Source of the DNA: Dasypus novemcinctus
Taxonomy: Eukaryota; Chordata; Mammalia; Cingulata; Dasypodidae
Length of the DNA: 64,000 nt
Direction of reading: 5' to 3'
Assembly (NCBI RefSeq): GCF_030445035.2
Contig: NC_080696.1
Span: 27,293,661 to 27,357,660, forward strand
Position numbers and translations under genes: made by a program. Below are positions 1 through 14,272 of the stretch, piece after piece (the first letter of the stretch is position 1; each line of letters starts with the position of its first letter). The notes beneath the pieces are model-generated. The model saw only the letters and a program-made list of their open reading frames with translations, had not been told where the DNA came from and ran no database searches.

Positions 1-2435
<2,435 letters not shown>

Positions 2436-2531
2436 ATTTTGTTTGTTTTTTCTTCTCTTTTTGTCTTTCTTGTTGCTCTTACACTCTTCTCCAACTCTGC
2501 CTCTCCTGTTTTTTCTTTCTTCCTGCAGAAC

Positions 2532-3460
2532 TCACTTTAGTATTTCTTGAAGGGCAGGGTTCTTGTGGGCATACTCTTTTAATTTCTGTTTATCTGCGAA
2601 TATTTTGAACTCTCCATCATTTTTGAATGCTTGCTTAGCTGGGCAGAGAATTCTTGGTTGGAAATTTTTTTCTTTTAGTACCTTGACTATATCATACCAC
2701 TGCCTTCTTGCCTTCATGGTTTCAGATGAGAAATCAGCACTTAATCTTATGGGGCCTCCCTTGTATGTGACAGTTCTCTTTTCTCTTGCTGCTTGTAGAA
2801 TTTTCTCTTTGTCTTGAGCATTGGTTAATTTGACAACTGTATGTCTTAGGGAAAGTCTGTTGGGATTTATGGTGTTTAGTGTGCATTGTGCTTCCTGGAC
2901 ATGTACATCCATCTCTCTCATTAGATTTGTGAAGTTTTCAGCCATTATTTCCTCCCACCCACCTTCTGTCCCCTTTCCCTTCTCTTCTCCTTCTGGGATG
3001 CCTATAATATGTATGTTTGTGTGTTTTGCATTGTCATTCACATCCCTAAGTCCCAGCTGGATGTTTTCTAACTTTTTATCGATCTGTTCATAACTACTCT
3101 CTGTTTGATTTCAAATGTACTGTCTTCCATGTCACTAATTTTCTCCTCTGCCTCTTCTAATCTGCTGCTATTTGCTGAGAGTGTATTTTTGATTTGTTGA
3201 GCTGTGGTGTTCATCACCATCATTCCTGTTATCTTATTGTGTATGACTGCAATTTCTTCTGTATTCTCTCTAAGTGTTTTCTTCATATTGTAAATCTCTT
3301 CCTTTACTTCATTAAGTTGGTCTCTAATATATAGTTTGAGAGCTTTAATTACTTGTCCGATATTCTGATCCTCTTCCTGGTTTTTAGTTCATTGGATTCG
3401 GCCATGTTTTCCTGATTATTGGTTTGGTTTGTAGTTTTTCGTTGCTGTCTGGTCATCATT
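2532..3460 (-). pseudogene. L1 ORF1 remnant, left copy
   Basis: The minus-strand ORF1 relic encodes a nucleic-acid chaperone of the L1 ribonucleoprotein. A basic N-terminus (MMTRQQRKTTNQTNN) starts near 3460 and is followed by a frameshift, a coiled-coil stretch (ENTEEIAVIHNKITGMM to SSRLEEAEEKISDMED), a second frameshift and then the intact RRM plus C-terminal domain of 169 codons (NIHIIGIPEGEE, LRHTVVKLTNAQDKEKIL, REKRTVTYKGGPIRLSADFS, RQWYDIVKVLKEKNFQPRI). Length and domain order match mammalian ORF1p. Both frameshifts are shared with the right copy at 14273-15200. Confidence 0.92.
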
Positions 3461-4278
3461 TTATCTTGACGGGTTTAATCAGTTCCTTAGCTTCTTTGTC
3501 TAGTCTTGGGGATTAATTAGTTGTTGTTCATGTGTAAGTGTTATGTCTTCTCTTTGTCACTTTGTTCTTCTTACTCTATTTTCTTGTTGCTGGCTAATTT
3601 CACTTGGAAGGAAAATATGAGGGCCAGGGAAAGCAAAATGAATAAGAAAAGAAAATGTATAAAGTAATATTGGTAATAAATGTTAACAGAGCAACAATGT
3701 GAGATCCAGGAGAATGGATATTAGACTCATGTAAGTTGTGTAGAGTTATAGCAGTAAGTAAAGCACCTATAATGAGACTGCCAGCTGAATATTGGGAGGA
3801 ATATAGTATGAATTTAAAGGCCAGTGTTTTCATGAGAAAGGGAAAAAGAAAGAAAAGAAAGACAATAATATCAAGAGTGGATAAAAGACAGAAAACAGGA
3901 CAAAGATATTAGAAATAAAAATCAGACAATTTGGGGTCCAAAGAAAGGGAGGTGTAATGTAAGAGAAACAGTAGATGATGGAGAATAGAAAGATGTAGCG
4001 TAAAGGGGATAGAGTAGGTGGCCAAAATCAATACACACAGAAAAGAGGAAATGAAGGATTTGGAAACACAGCAAATGTGAAGTGCTCCCTGCAGTATATA
4101 TTATATAAAGAAAATAAAATAAAAAAAGAAAAAGACAAAAAAAGAGAGAAGGGGGGGCAAAGAAAATGGGGGGGGGGCAACAAGCAAGAAAAAGAGAAAG
4201 CAACTAAATAGATGAAAAAGGACCTTGGGTGATAAAACAGGAGAAAAGACCAGGAGACAATGCAACAGTAGCAACCAC

Positions 4279-4311
<33 letters not shown>

Positions 4312-5437
4312 CAAAATTTCAAACTAGAAATCCTCTTTGCAGTTAAATAAAATGCTTAGGGATCTGACATTCCCCCTTTCTCCCTTCCTCAATTCTCTCT
4401 CTCCCAGGGCAGCAGGAAAGCTGCCTGAGTGGTCTAGAAGGAGATTCATGTGGGTCCTTGTTGAACCAAGTCAATACAGAAGACTATAACTTTATTTCCA
4501 GTGTGAGAGCAACTACACCTCACCGGAAATCCCAAATATGCTATTGAAAGCTTGGATAGCACATCCCACAGTCCCTCTCCCTTAGGTGTGCTAGGGGAGG
4601 TCTAATTGATTTTCTGACTCCACCTACTCCCAAACCAATTTTCCTGTCCCAGGATGTGTAGTTAAATTGGGCTTCCTTCAGCAGATTCACCTTTCCTTTC
4701 TTCCCAGGCTCTCCCCAAGTCAGCTGGTATACTCCTCCAAGTTCAAGGTGAAAAACAGAAAACAACAAAAAATGCGGAGGGCTATGGTAATCAAGGATCT
4801 CAGGTGAACTTCAGGGCATGGTGGATTTGAGAATGGGAAGTCCGTGAAATTGCAGACTCAAGGTGTGTGAGTCTCTGGAGCATGGGCTACCAAGCTTTAG
4901 GTGATACATACCTGGGAACCATTCATCCAGTTAACATGGGTTTTGGGAACATTGCATCACAACAAAGATATCAGGGATCACCATGGCTGGGCCTCCAGCC
5001 CTAGGGGGAAGGGTCTTGCCCACAACTCTGACCTCTGTGTCAGAAACCCAAAATTCCACCTCTTGCAAGAATCTCTTCTGTCACTGTCTCACCAAATCAC
5101 CATCCAGACACCTCCTGCCCTGAAGGCCCCCAAAACAGCCTGCTCAGGGTTTGGGAACACCTCAGCACAACAAAGTTTTCAGGAATCCCTGCAGTTGGGC
5201 CACCAGCCCTAGGGGGAAGGGTCCTGCCCACAACACCTGACCTCCGTGTAAGAGACCCAAAATTCTTCCTCTTGAAAGAATCTCTTCTGTCACTGTCTCA
5301 CCAAATCCATGTCCAGATCTGCAAGCCCCCAAAACAGCCTGGTCCAGCAGTACTCTGACCCAACTCAGCTGCTTCTTTGCAGGAGAGATTATGAGGTGCA
5401 CTCACTCAGATTCCATCTCGCCCTGCCTCTCCTAATT
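3461..5437 (-). promoter_or_regulatory. L1 5' UTR with two tandem monomers, left copy
   Basis: This is the sequence upstream of ORF1 in the minus-strand L1. A block repeated with a period of about 199 bp is visible: CAAAACAGCC occurs at 5131 and 5330, and CCAGCCCTAGGGGGAAGGGT precedes each unit near 5000 and 5205. The first bases contain a YY1-like GAGATGG. The part from 3461 to 4278 is nearly identical to the right copy; the part from 4308 to 5437 differs at roughly one base in eight. An uninterrupted A29 tract at 4279-4307 marks the change. Confidence 0.75.
4279..4307 (+). repeat. A29 homopolymer at the identity boundary
   Basis: A run of 29 A lies in the L1 5' UTR. The partner position in the right copy is a T16 tract at 13440-13455. 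On the far side of this tract the two L1 copies stop being near-identical. Confidence 0.95.
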
Positions 5438-8400
5438 GGTTTTTAATGAGTGAGAGTGCAATGTAATCCTGGCAGTTTTATAAATCTATTGCAAGTATTT
5501 AACATCCATGTCAACCCAAAGCTTAAGTACATACTCATTATACTTGTTTTTACATATGGGATAATAGAGTCATAAGATGATTAGTTAGTTACACCAATAT
5601 AATCCTTAATTACATCAAGATGCTAAGTAGAAGACCTAATATATGAGGAAATATGTAATGGCAGATTGTGTTTCACAACTCTGCTATATTATCCACAACT
5701 AAATGGAATTCCAAATGTTTTTCATCTCTGTAAATGAAAGCAGGGCTTTATTTCTGCCAATAATTAACTATGTAAATTTATTCTACTCCCTCCACTTCTT
5801 TTATGAGTCATACTCTATCTAATTCTCAATCTCACAATAGTATTCCATATATCCACTGAAAGTAAATATTTATTTTTGTAATAAAATAAAAAATAAAGAG
5901 TTCTTAATCATAACAGAGAAATAGTCTGAATTAGGTGCTGTTCCTTTCAGTGCATCTTTTTTGCATGTTTATTTGTGGTCCACTCAGGACATGGAAAGAC
6001 TGGAAATAGGGAACCAGATACAGCCATTTTTGGTTATTTGATTATAGGAAACAAAATGTTATATAACATTTCACCTTTCTCCTAATTAGGATAAAGTCAC
6101 AGTGTACAGGCTGCTTTTAACACTTTATGACATTTTAGAGACTCATTTTTTCTCTTGCCATTTTGAAAGAATTTATGAGATTAAAGAATGAACTGCATAT
6201 CTGAAGATGAATTTAGAACAGTGCAGATATTCAGATGTAGTATATCTGGGGGAGAAGGAGCTAATACAGTTACATTGAAATGACCATCTTACATCTATGG
6301 AAATATCCTATGCAAACAACACCATTCCCAAAATTCTTTTACCTTTGATGAATTTGTTGTTATCACTGCTTTATAATGGTGTCAGTGAAGGTAAAATATG
6401 GTGTAGTACAAGCATCACAAAGAAAAACAGTCTTGAATTTCCTGTTAATTGCTATATTGTCAGCAATGGGCAATTCATTTCCTTTGAACCTTCTTCTTTA
6501 AGTGCTAAACAGAACTGATCATACTAGATTCATTTAACATATGCCCAGAGAAAAGGAAATGAAATTCATATAAAGACTAGTATATAAAAGGTTTATGATT
6601 TTAAATTAATTCAGCCCTCAAAACAGTTCTGAATATGTTTTAGAGAGGAACACACATTGAGTAAGGATATGTATATCACCATTTTCATCAGGTAATTGGT
6701 TTTATCTCTTATTGTTTTTTGTTCAACCACAGGTGATGTGATGTGTCAAAGAAGTCATGTTATAAGGTAAAAACATGTGAGTTGGTAAAAGTTTAGTCTG
6801 AGTTCAAAATACAACTTAGCAAATTACTTCTTTATAAATTAAGAACATCCAATCCTATTCTCTGTGTATGTGGAGAATATGATAAATTAAAGAACATAAA
6901 GACATCTAAAGTTACTTTTCATTAAAGCTGTAGAACAAAACTGTAGAAAACCTAAAGGATTAAAACTATAGAAAGTTCAAATCTCACTTTAGACTTTTTC
7001 CCTAACACATTGTAGCTTCAGCATCTCCTAACATTTAGATCAGGTCCTGCTCTACTTAAGATAATTGACTAACAGCTGGGAAAAGAAACCATATAGGAAA
7101 CATGCTTCAAAACAGTGCTTATATAGTCTCTACTAGAAATCCTTGAAATATTTAACTCATGCTGAAATATTACCCAGGCCCATCCCCAAATCATTTTCCT
7201 CCTGATATTCTAATCTTAAAATTTCCTTGTGCTTTTACAAATCCATTGCCCCCTCCATGGGCATATGCACAGATACACACACACACCCGTGTGTAATCAC
7301 ACATGCATAGATTTACACATTTTTTTGAAGAGAACAGTTTTGTGTTCACCTTTTCAAGTATCTCTCTCCAAAAGTTCCTCCTTCTATAACATAGAAATCA
7401 CTGGAGAAAGATCCTTTGAAGAATTGTTGAAATGAAGTGACAGTTACATTTTTAAAGAAAGAGAAACATTGAAGTAAGACCCTTGAGAAGTGGAATTTAT
7501 GACTAATGCCTTGAAGGTATTTGGATAATTTAAAATCCAAACAAGAGCTATATTATATTATCTTTTTTTCCCACTTTCTATGTGTACTTATCATCTATAA
7601 TAATAAATATCATAATAATATTTCAAAAACTGAAAATGATAGGTTTAATTATTAGATGGATTTAGAGTAAAATATTTAGACACCTTGTAGCCACTAAGAC
7701 TTTGACTGATATAAGCATTTAATATTTGAGAAAATTCAGCACATCCTGGTAAAGTACATATTATTAACTCTGTTATGAAAATAATGAAACAAAAGCACAA
7801 AGTTTAACAAATAGTAAGGAAAAGTTCTACATACAAACCATAATTGTATGATTTCAAAGCTTATGCATTTTTCACTATGCTTAAATTTCTTTTCAGAAAT
7901 ACATCCTTAAAAATCTTAATTAGCCTTTAATTTACCTGCCAGATTTCCCAAATGATTTCTTCTAAAAGTGAAGTAAGCTAAAATAGAATTAATAAGATAA
8001 AATTTTATATAAAATAGCTTTTTGAAACTCCAAAATTTTTCCCCAATATTTATATATGCACAATATTTATACTAACACTAGTACTCTATTCTTTTGTGAG
8101 ACTTTATATTTTTCTGAGGATATCAAAGTAGATATCCAGATTAGGTCCCTTTACTTTTTTATGAAATTTCCATGAAAGTAGCACATATATGTGAAAGTCT
8201 CTGACCAGCTCCATGAATCTTCCATCCAATAGAACCTTTTAGGAAAACATTGTTGGGAACTCCTTGAATTAAAGGCACCAAAAAAGACCAAAGGGAATAT
8301 CTCCCATGATTATTTTGCCATAGCCAATTTACGTGTAGTTGTAACTGCAAAAATGAAGCCAATATTTTTATATCATAGATATGAGTCTAAGGGTTTTCTT

Positions 8401-9704
8401 TTATTTTTATCTTCAATATTATATGAAAGATTAAAGATTAAAATAATATAACAGTATTGATGAAATATTATAATTGTTCACCCATCTATCTTCTCTTTTA
8501 GAATAAGCTCCTCACATACAGAATCCATGGATGTTTACCGTGATTCATTCTACATAACTACATATATTTAGTAAATATTCATTTGGGTTAGTACACTGAG
8601 TATCAGAAGAATATTAAGAATTTCCCCATCAACATAGAATTTTTGCCATTATGATGCATATTTGTAAATAGTCTTGAAAATTTTATACAGTGTTGAAGCC
8701 ATGAATACTGTTTTTTGTTTGTTTGTTTTTAAAACCAAACATTTTCCATTACCAGTACTGAGTTGAGTCAATATTACCCTTAGTTCATAGCAGATTATTC
8801 TCATGAGTCCATTCAAGCTCTCTTTCTCTTTGACTTTATTTTACTTTGCTTCCCTTTTCATTCCACATTTCCACTCTTCCTTACCCCTCATGGGCCCACA
8901 AAATACACTGTTTACAAATGCCAGGCTTCAATTGTAACATGACCCATGTTATTTGCATGATACTTTTGGCTCTCTTATAGCTGTGCACATCTATTGAGAA
9001 TAGTCTCCTACTATATACTCATTAAATAATGGCATTTGACTCTGCCCTCTTTTGTTGTAAGACACTGGCTAATTGAGGACTTATTAATATAACCATATAA
9101 TATATGAAGCAACTTTGGATAAAGTTAAATGAAGAAACAAGTAAATTTACAGTGGAAGATTAAACACATGTTTATCAATTATTGATAAGTAAAGCAGGCA
9201 ATAATTTGGTAAAAATATAAAAGAAAGAACAACTCAATTTAATGACACTAATAGGCAAGTTTTTGATTCATATAAATTATATATCTAATGATTAAATAAT
9301 ATATGTTCTTTTCATGGTTAAAGGATTTAAATATTAATTCTTGGGTCATTAAAATAGCTGCAATGAATTTTAAGAGGTGAGATTATACAGAACTCTGAGG
9401 AAAATGAATTTTAAGTATAAGTCAACTACCTTAATTTACAATGATATATACACACAGATATAAAAACTCTGGAAATTTCTATCTTACCATGATAATTACT
9501 TAAGATATTGAGAAATAAACCATAGGTGGAATGTTTTTTAAAATGTTCATAATTGAATGAAATGAAATTGTTTCCACCCCAATATATAAAGAGCTTGGAA
9601 GCCATCACTCCCATCCTCAAAATAAGAAAAAGTATTGAAAACTGAAAATCAACAACTGTTCTTATATCCATCAAATAATTAAGCCCAGAGAGCAAGATGC
9701 TACC
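5438..9704. other. Unassigned intergenic sequence
   Basis: AT-rich sequence without a convincing ORF, RNA gene or recognisable repeat. Only short simple tracts stand out: a CA-rich stretch near 7275-7290 and a (TTTG)n-like stretch near 8712-8730. Possible exons were looked for and none was supported. The segment lies between the two inverted L1s. Confidence 0.6.
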
Positions 9705-10230
9705 TTATTTTAGTTTGCTAAAAGTTGCTGGAAGCAGTATACCAGAAATAGGTTTGCTTTTATAATGGGAGTTTTATTAGGTTAAAAACATACTGGTCTG
9801 AGTCTGTAAAACAGCCTAAACCAAGGCATCAGGTGACATTATTCCCCTGAAGACTGGTTGTCTGTGATCCTGAATTCTTTAATCTAATGGGAAGACACAT
9901 GGCAGCATTTCTCTTCTCTTCTGGGTCTTGTTGCTTTCAGCTTCCTGGTTTCCATGCCTTCCTCTATAAACTCCAGTATCTCATTTCTTTTTCTCTACAG
10001 GACCATATTTACCTTGTTTATAAAAGGTTCCAGTAAGATGAGTAAGACCCATGCTGGGTCACACCCTACTGAAGTAATTTCATTAAAAAGTCCCACTTAT
10101 AACAGGTTCACACAAAAGGAATGGATTAACTCTCAGGCCATGATCTTTTCATATAAAAGCCTCAAACTACCACCTCCACCCAGTCCAATGAAGAAAAGGC
10201 AGATATAGAAAATACTACTTACCAGAAGCA
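9705..10230 (-). mobile_element. LTR-like remnant, probably ERVL/MaLR type
   Basis: The left edge (TTAGTTTGCTAAAAGTTGCTGG, followed by a 'ATACCAGAAATAGG' stretch) looks like the reverse complement of a mammalian ERVL/MaLR-type LTR 3' end. It also resembles in layout the reverse complement of the LTR end at 36640-36767, which has a TAGTCAGCTAC edge and a nearby long-A/T segment. No TSD was found and the right edge is a guess. A degenerate DNA-transposon end is an alternative. Confidence 0.35.
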
Positions 10231-11149
10231 AAATTCACTATTGGAACCAGAATCAAGTAGGAATGCTTAAAGATAAATTAGATAAATTATAATGCATAGG
10301 GCTTGAGTTAGCTCAACAGCTAAAAACTTCTAAAAGCCCAAACTTAGGGAAACCCCACATTTTCTGTGTTTTACTTCCAGTAGTCCCACTAAGTTATCAC
10401 TGAATATTTCAGAGAAATACCATTTCAAACTTCTGGTATGGGAGGAGACATGTAAGCATTTTGAAATAAGCCCAGAGCAGTCTGGTTATGCTTTAAACAT
10501 ATACTTGTCCACAAAGGAAAATATTTTACCAGACTCTAACCTACATTTTTTTTTTTCTGAACTTTACCAACTTCTGGGAAGGGTTATACCTTACTCTGTT
10601 ACCACTATTCTATGTTAAATAAAGGGTGGGGAAAAAGTCTAAGAAACATTTGTGCAAGTTATAGCCCAAGAACAGAGATTCACTAAAAGGATGAGAGCTA
10701 ATGATTGGAATATAAATTGCTTGCCCTTCCCCTACAATTATTCTCCTGAGCAATAATATGTGATTACAATAGGAGAGAATTGCAAGGCTCAGATGCTACA
10801 TAAAAAGGAGTTTCTAAGGAAAGACAAAGAGACAAAAGCAAGACTACTATAGGAAATGCTATGCTCTGACATCTATAGCCACTGCCTAATTCCTAATAAG
10901 GCAAACATAAAACTTCAGAATAATGGCCTATTTAACTTCATTATTTTACCTGATACAACATGCCCGGCTTTCCAAAAATTATGAGTCATGGAAAAAGCCA
11001 AAAACACAGCCTGAAAGAGATGGCAATCATTAGAACCAGTTTCAGATATGGGATATTTTGGAATTATTGGAACACATTATTTAAAAATAAGTATTACTAA
11101 TAGCTGATTATTAATTTAAAATGTGGACAAACTGTAAGGCTAGTTAGCT
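10231..11149. other. Unassigned intergenic sequence
   Basis: No ORF, RNA gene or repeat could be supported here. Base composition resembles the neighbouring unassigned DNA. An old decayed repeat may be present but was not recognised. Confidence 0.5.
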
Positions 11150-11771
11150 AATGTAAGAAGAGAAGTGTAGACTAAGAAGAAATACTAGAAATCAAAAACA
11201 ATGCAACAAAATGAAGAACATCCTTGATGGACACATTGGTGGGCTAAAAATGGATTATAATAGAATTAGTGAATTTAAAGCTATGCCAATAGAAAAACAT
11301 CCAAAACTGAAAAGCAAAGAGAAGAAAGAATGGAATCATTGGGGAAAAAAATCTAAAACATTATGGGACAATTTTAAAAAGGTGTATCATACTTGTAATG
11401 GAAATACTGGGAGAATAAAGGGAGACAGGAAGAGAAAATATTTGAAGCAATGAAGTCTGAGAATTTTCCACAATATTACAGGCACCAAACCACAAATCCA
11501 GGATGCTTAGAAAACACCAAGCAGAACAAATATCAAAAATTTACACCTAGGTATATTATAATCAAATCTCAAAAAATCAATGACAATGAAAAAATTCTTT
11601 AAACAAGCCATGTGAACAAAAACATCTTACCTATAGAGGAATAAGAATAAGAATGACTTTGGCCTTCTATTGAAACCCATGTATGCAAGAACAGACTAGC
11701 ATGAAATATTCAAAGTGTTGAATGACAAAAACTGCAAAACTAGAAGCCTATATCCAAGGAAATTATTTGTT
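11150..11771 (+). pseudogene. Ancient L1/HAL1-type ORF1 fragment
   Basis: Decayed plus-strand sequence whose conceptual pieces and nucleotide order follow the C-terminal half of an old L1 or half-L1 (HAL1) ORF1: GCACCAAACCACAAATCCAGG, then 'TTTACACCTAGGTATATTATAATCAAAT', 'CATCTTACCTATAGAGGAATAAG' and 'AACTAGAAGCCTATATCCAAGGAAAT'. The order corresponds to the RRM-to-CTD part of ORF1p. It is much more diverged than the other L1s here, with stops in every frame, so it is an old insertion. The SINE at 11784 lies directly downstream and has cut it. Confidence 0.6.
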
Positions 11772-12199
11772 AAAAGTGAAGGATATGGGAAGTGGACTTT
11801 GCCCAGTGGTTAGGGCATCCATCTACCACATGGGTGGTCCACGGTTGAAACCATGGGCCTCCTTGACCCATGTGGAGCTGGCCCATGTGCAGTGCTGATG
11901 TGTGCAAAGAGTGCCGAGCCACACAGGGGTTTCCCCCACATAGAGGAGCCCCATGAGCAAGGAGTGTACCCCATAAGGAGAGCCACCCAGTGTGAAACAA
12001 AGTTTAACCTGCCCAGGAATGGCATGGAGAGCAGACACAACAATAAGACACAAAAAAAGAAATACAGATTTCCATGCTGCTGACAACAGAAGCAGACAAA
12101 GAAAAACATGCAGCAAATAGACACAGAGAACAGACAACTGGAGTGGGAGAGGGGAGAGAAATAAATAAATAAAAATAAATCTTTAAAAAAAGTGAAGGA
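11772..12199 (+). mobile_element. tRNA-derived armadillo DAS-type SINE with TSD
   Basis: The SINE body runs from 11784 to about 12187, flanked by a 12-bp direct repeat AAAAGTGAAGGA (11772-11783 and 12188-12199). The tRNA-related head carries a recognisable A box (TTTGCCCAGTGGT near 11798) and a B-box-like GGTTGAAACC at 11843, so it had an internal polymerase III promoter. The tail is (AAAT)n-rich, ending TCTTTAAAAA. The head pattern GGACTTTGCCCAGTGG is characteristic of the tRNA-Ala-derived DAS-SINEs of armadillos. It moves by borrowing L1 enzymes. The perfect TSD indicates a fairly recent insertion. Confidence 0.93.
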
Positions 12200-12336
12200 C
12201 AAATTAAAATTCTATCGAGCCAAAAAAAAAGACATGCTTTGTTGCCAGTAGAAATGTTTTGTAAATAATGTAAAAGGAAGCTCTTTGAAGAGCATGAAAA
12301 TGATATAGATCAAAATGTTATCTGCATAGGGAGGTA

Positions 12337-14272
12337 GGGCAAGATGGTGTCTGAGTGAGTGCACCTCATAATCTCTCCTGCAAAGAAGCAGCTGAGTAGG
12401 GTCAACATCCTGCTGGACTGGGCTGTTTCAGGGGCTTGCAGGGCAGGAGGTGTCTGGATGTCAATTTGGTGAGACACTGACAGAAGAGATTATTGCAAGA
12501 GGTAGAATTTTGGGTTTCTGACACAGAGGTCAGAAGTTGTGGGTGGGACCATTCCCCCTAGGTTTGGAGGCCTGGCTGTGGTGATCCCAGAAAACTTTAT
12601 TGTGCTGAGGTGCTCCCAAACCCTGAGTGGGCTGTTTTGGGGGCTTGCAGGGCTGGAGGTGTCTGGATGTCAATTTGATGAGACACTGGCTGAAAAGATT
12701 GTTGTGAGAGGTGGAATTTTGGGTTTCTGACACAGAAGTCAAAAGTTGTGGGTGGGACCCCTCCCCCTAGGGCTGGCAGCCCAGTGGGGCAGCCCCTGAA
12801 AACTTTGCTGTGCTGTGGTGTTCCCAAACCCCATGTTTACCAGATGCATGGTTCCCAGGTCTATACCCCTAAACCCTGGCAACCCAGCTCCAGAGACTCA
12901 CATACCTTGAGTATGCAATATCATGGATTTCCCATTCCTGAATCTAACATGCCCTGAGGTCCATCTGAGATCCTTGATTACCCTAGCACTCTGTGTTTTA
13001 TGGTTTTTTTTGGTGTTTTTTTTTCTTCTCCAGTATGGAGGAATGTGCAAGCTGACTTGGGGAGAGTGTGGGAAGAAAGGAGAGGTGAATATGCTGAGAA
13101 AGCCCAATTTAACTAACAATCCTGGGATAGGAAACTTGGTCTGGGAGGTGGAGTCAGAAAATCAATTAGACCTCCCTTAGCACACCTAAGGGGGAGGGAC
13201 TGTAGGACATGCTATCCAAGGTTCCAATAGCATATTTGGGGTTTCTGGTGTGGTGTAGGTGCTCTCAAGTTGTTGAGTTGGTTAAACAAAGACCCACTTG
13301 AATCTCCTACTGGACCTCTCAGGCAGCTTTCCTGCTGCCCTGAGAGAGAAAGAAGTGAGGAAGGGAGAAAGGGGAAATATCAGATCCCTAAGCATTTTAT
13401 TTAACTGCAAAGAGGATTTCTAGCTTGAAACTTTGGTTCTTTTTTTTTTTTTTTTGTGGTTGCTACTGTTGCATTGTCTCCTGGTCTTTTCTCCTGTTTT
13501 ATCACCCAAGGTCCTTTTTCATCTATTTAGTTGCTTTCTCTTTTTCTTGCTTGTTGCCCCCCCATTTTCTTTGCCCCCCCTTTCTCTCTTTTTTTGTCTT
13601 TTTCTTTTTTTATTTTATTTTCTTTATATAATATATACTGCAGGGAGCACTTCACATTTGCTGTGTTTCCAAATCCTTCATTTCCTCTTTTCTGTGTGTA
13701 TTGATTTTGGCCACCTACTCTATCCCCTTTACGCTACATCTTTCTATTCTCCATCATCTACTGTTTCTCTTACATTACACCTCCCTTTCTTTGGACCCCA
13801 AATTGTCTGATTTTTATTTCTAATATCTTTGTCCTGTTTTCTGTCTTTTATCCACTCTTGATATTATTGTCTTTCTTTTCTTTCTTTTTCCCTTTCTCAT
13901 GAAAACACTGGCCTTTAAATTCATACTATATTCCTCCCAATATTCAGCTGGCAGTCTCATTATAGGTGCTTTACTTACTGCTATAACTCTACACAACTTA
14001 CATGAGTCTAATATCCATTCTCCTGGATCTCACATTGTTGCTCTGTTAACATTTATTACCAATATTACTTTATACATTTTCTTTTCTTATTCATTTTGCT
14101 TTCCCTGGCCCTCATATTTTCCTTCCAAGTGAAATTAGCCAGCAACAAGAAAATAGAGTAAGAAGAACAAAGTGACAAAGAGAAGACATAACACTTACAC
14201 ATGAACAACAACTAATTAATCCCCAAGACTAGACAAAGAAGCTAAGGAACTGATTAAACCCGTCAAGATAAA
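12337..14272 (+). promoter_or_regulatory. L1 5' UTR with two tandem monomers, right copy
   Basis: Two monomers with a period of about 209 bp occupy 12420-12838: GGGCTGTTT begins at 12420 and 12629, each followed by GGGGCTTGCAGGGC, GGAGGTGTCTGGATGTCAA and a shared GAATTTTGGGTTTCTGACAC block. Tandem promoter monomers are known from mouse L1 families, where each adds promoter activity; that these work in the same way is an inference. The first bases hold a YY1-like site (CAAGATGG), as at the start of human L1. Confidence 0.75.
13899..14132 (+). CDS. Small hydrophobic ORF in the L1 5' UTR, probably not a gene
   Basis: A 77-codon ATG-to-stop frame (MKTLAFKFILYSSQYSAGSL...) ends about 140 bp before the ORF1 start. 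It is largely hydrophobic with two possible membrane stretches (LIIGALLTAITL, VALLTFITNITLYIFF). The left L1 copy encodes the identical peptide at 3833-3600, but these copies appear to have been homogenised, so that is not independent conservation. It resembles no protein recognised here, and a chance frame in an AT-rich UTR is the simplest reading. The L1 'ORF0' of primates is antisense, so this would not be its equivalent. Confidence 0.2.
   Translation: MKTLAFKFILYSSQYSAGSLIIGALLTAITLHNLHESNIHSPGSHIVALLTFITNITLYIFFSYSFCFPWPSYFPSK

Noticed and set aside
11798..11852. A functional tRNA gene in the SINE head
   Set aside because: The A- and B-box words are there, but the cloverleaf is not maintained, the B box is altered and the element has a SINE body, A-rich tail and TSD.
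11770..12202. Several overlapping frames of 60-130 codons on both strands at 11.8-12.2 kb
   Set aside because: They lie inside the DAS-type SINE, as do the frames at 38.5-38.9 and 47.8-48.2 kb. SINE sequence has few stops in some frames.
13433..13810. A 125-codon very hydrophobic frame next to the T16 tract
   Set aside because: Mostly Phe/Leu from T-rich DNA, directly downstream of a homopolymer, with no recognisable motif.
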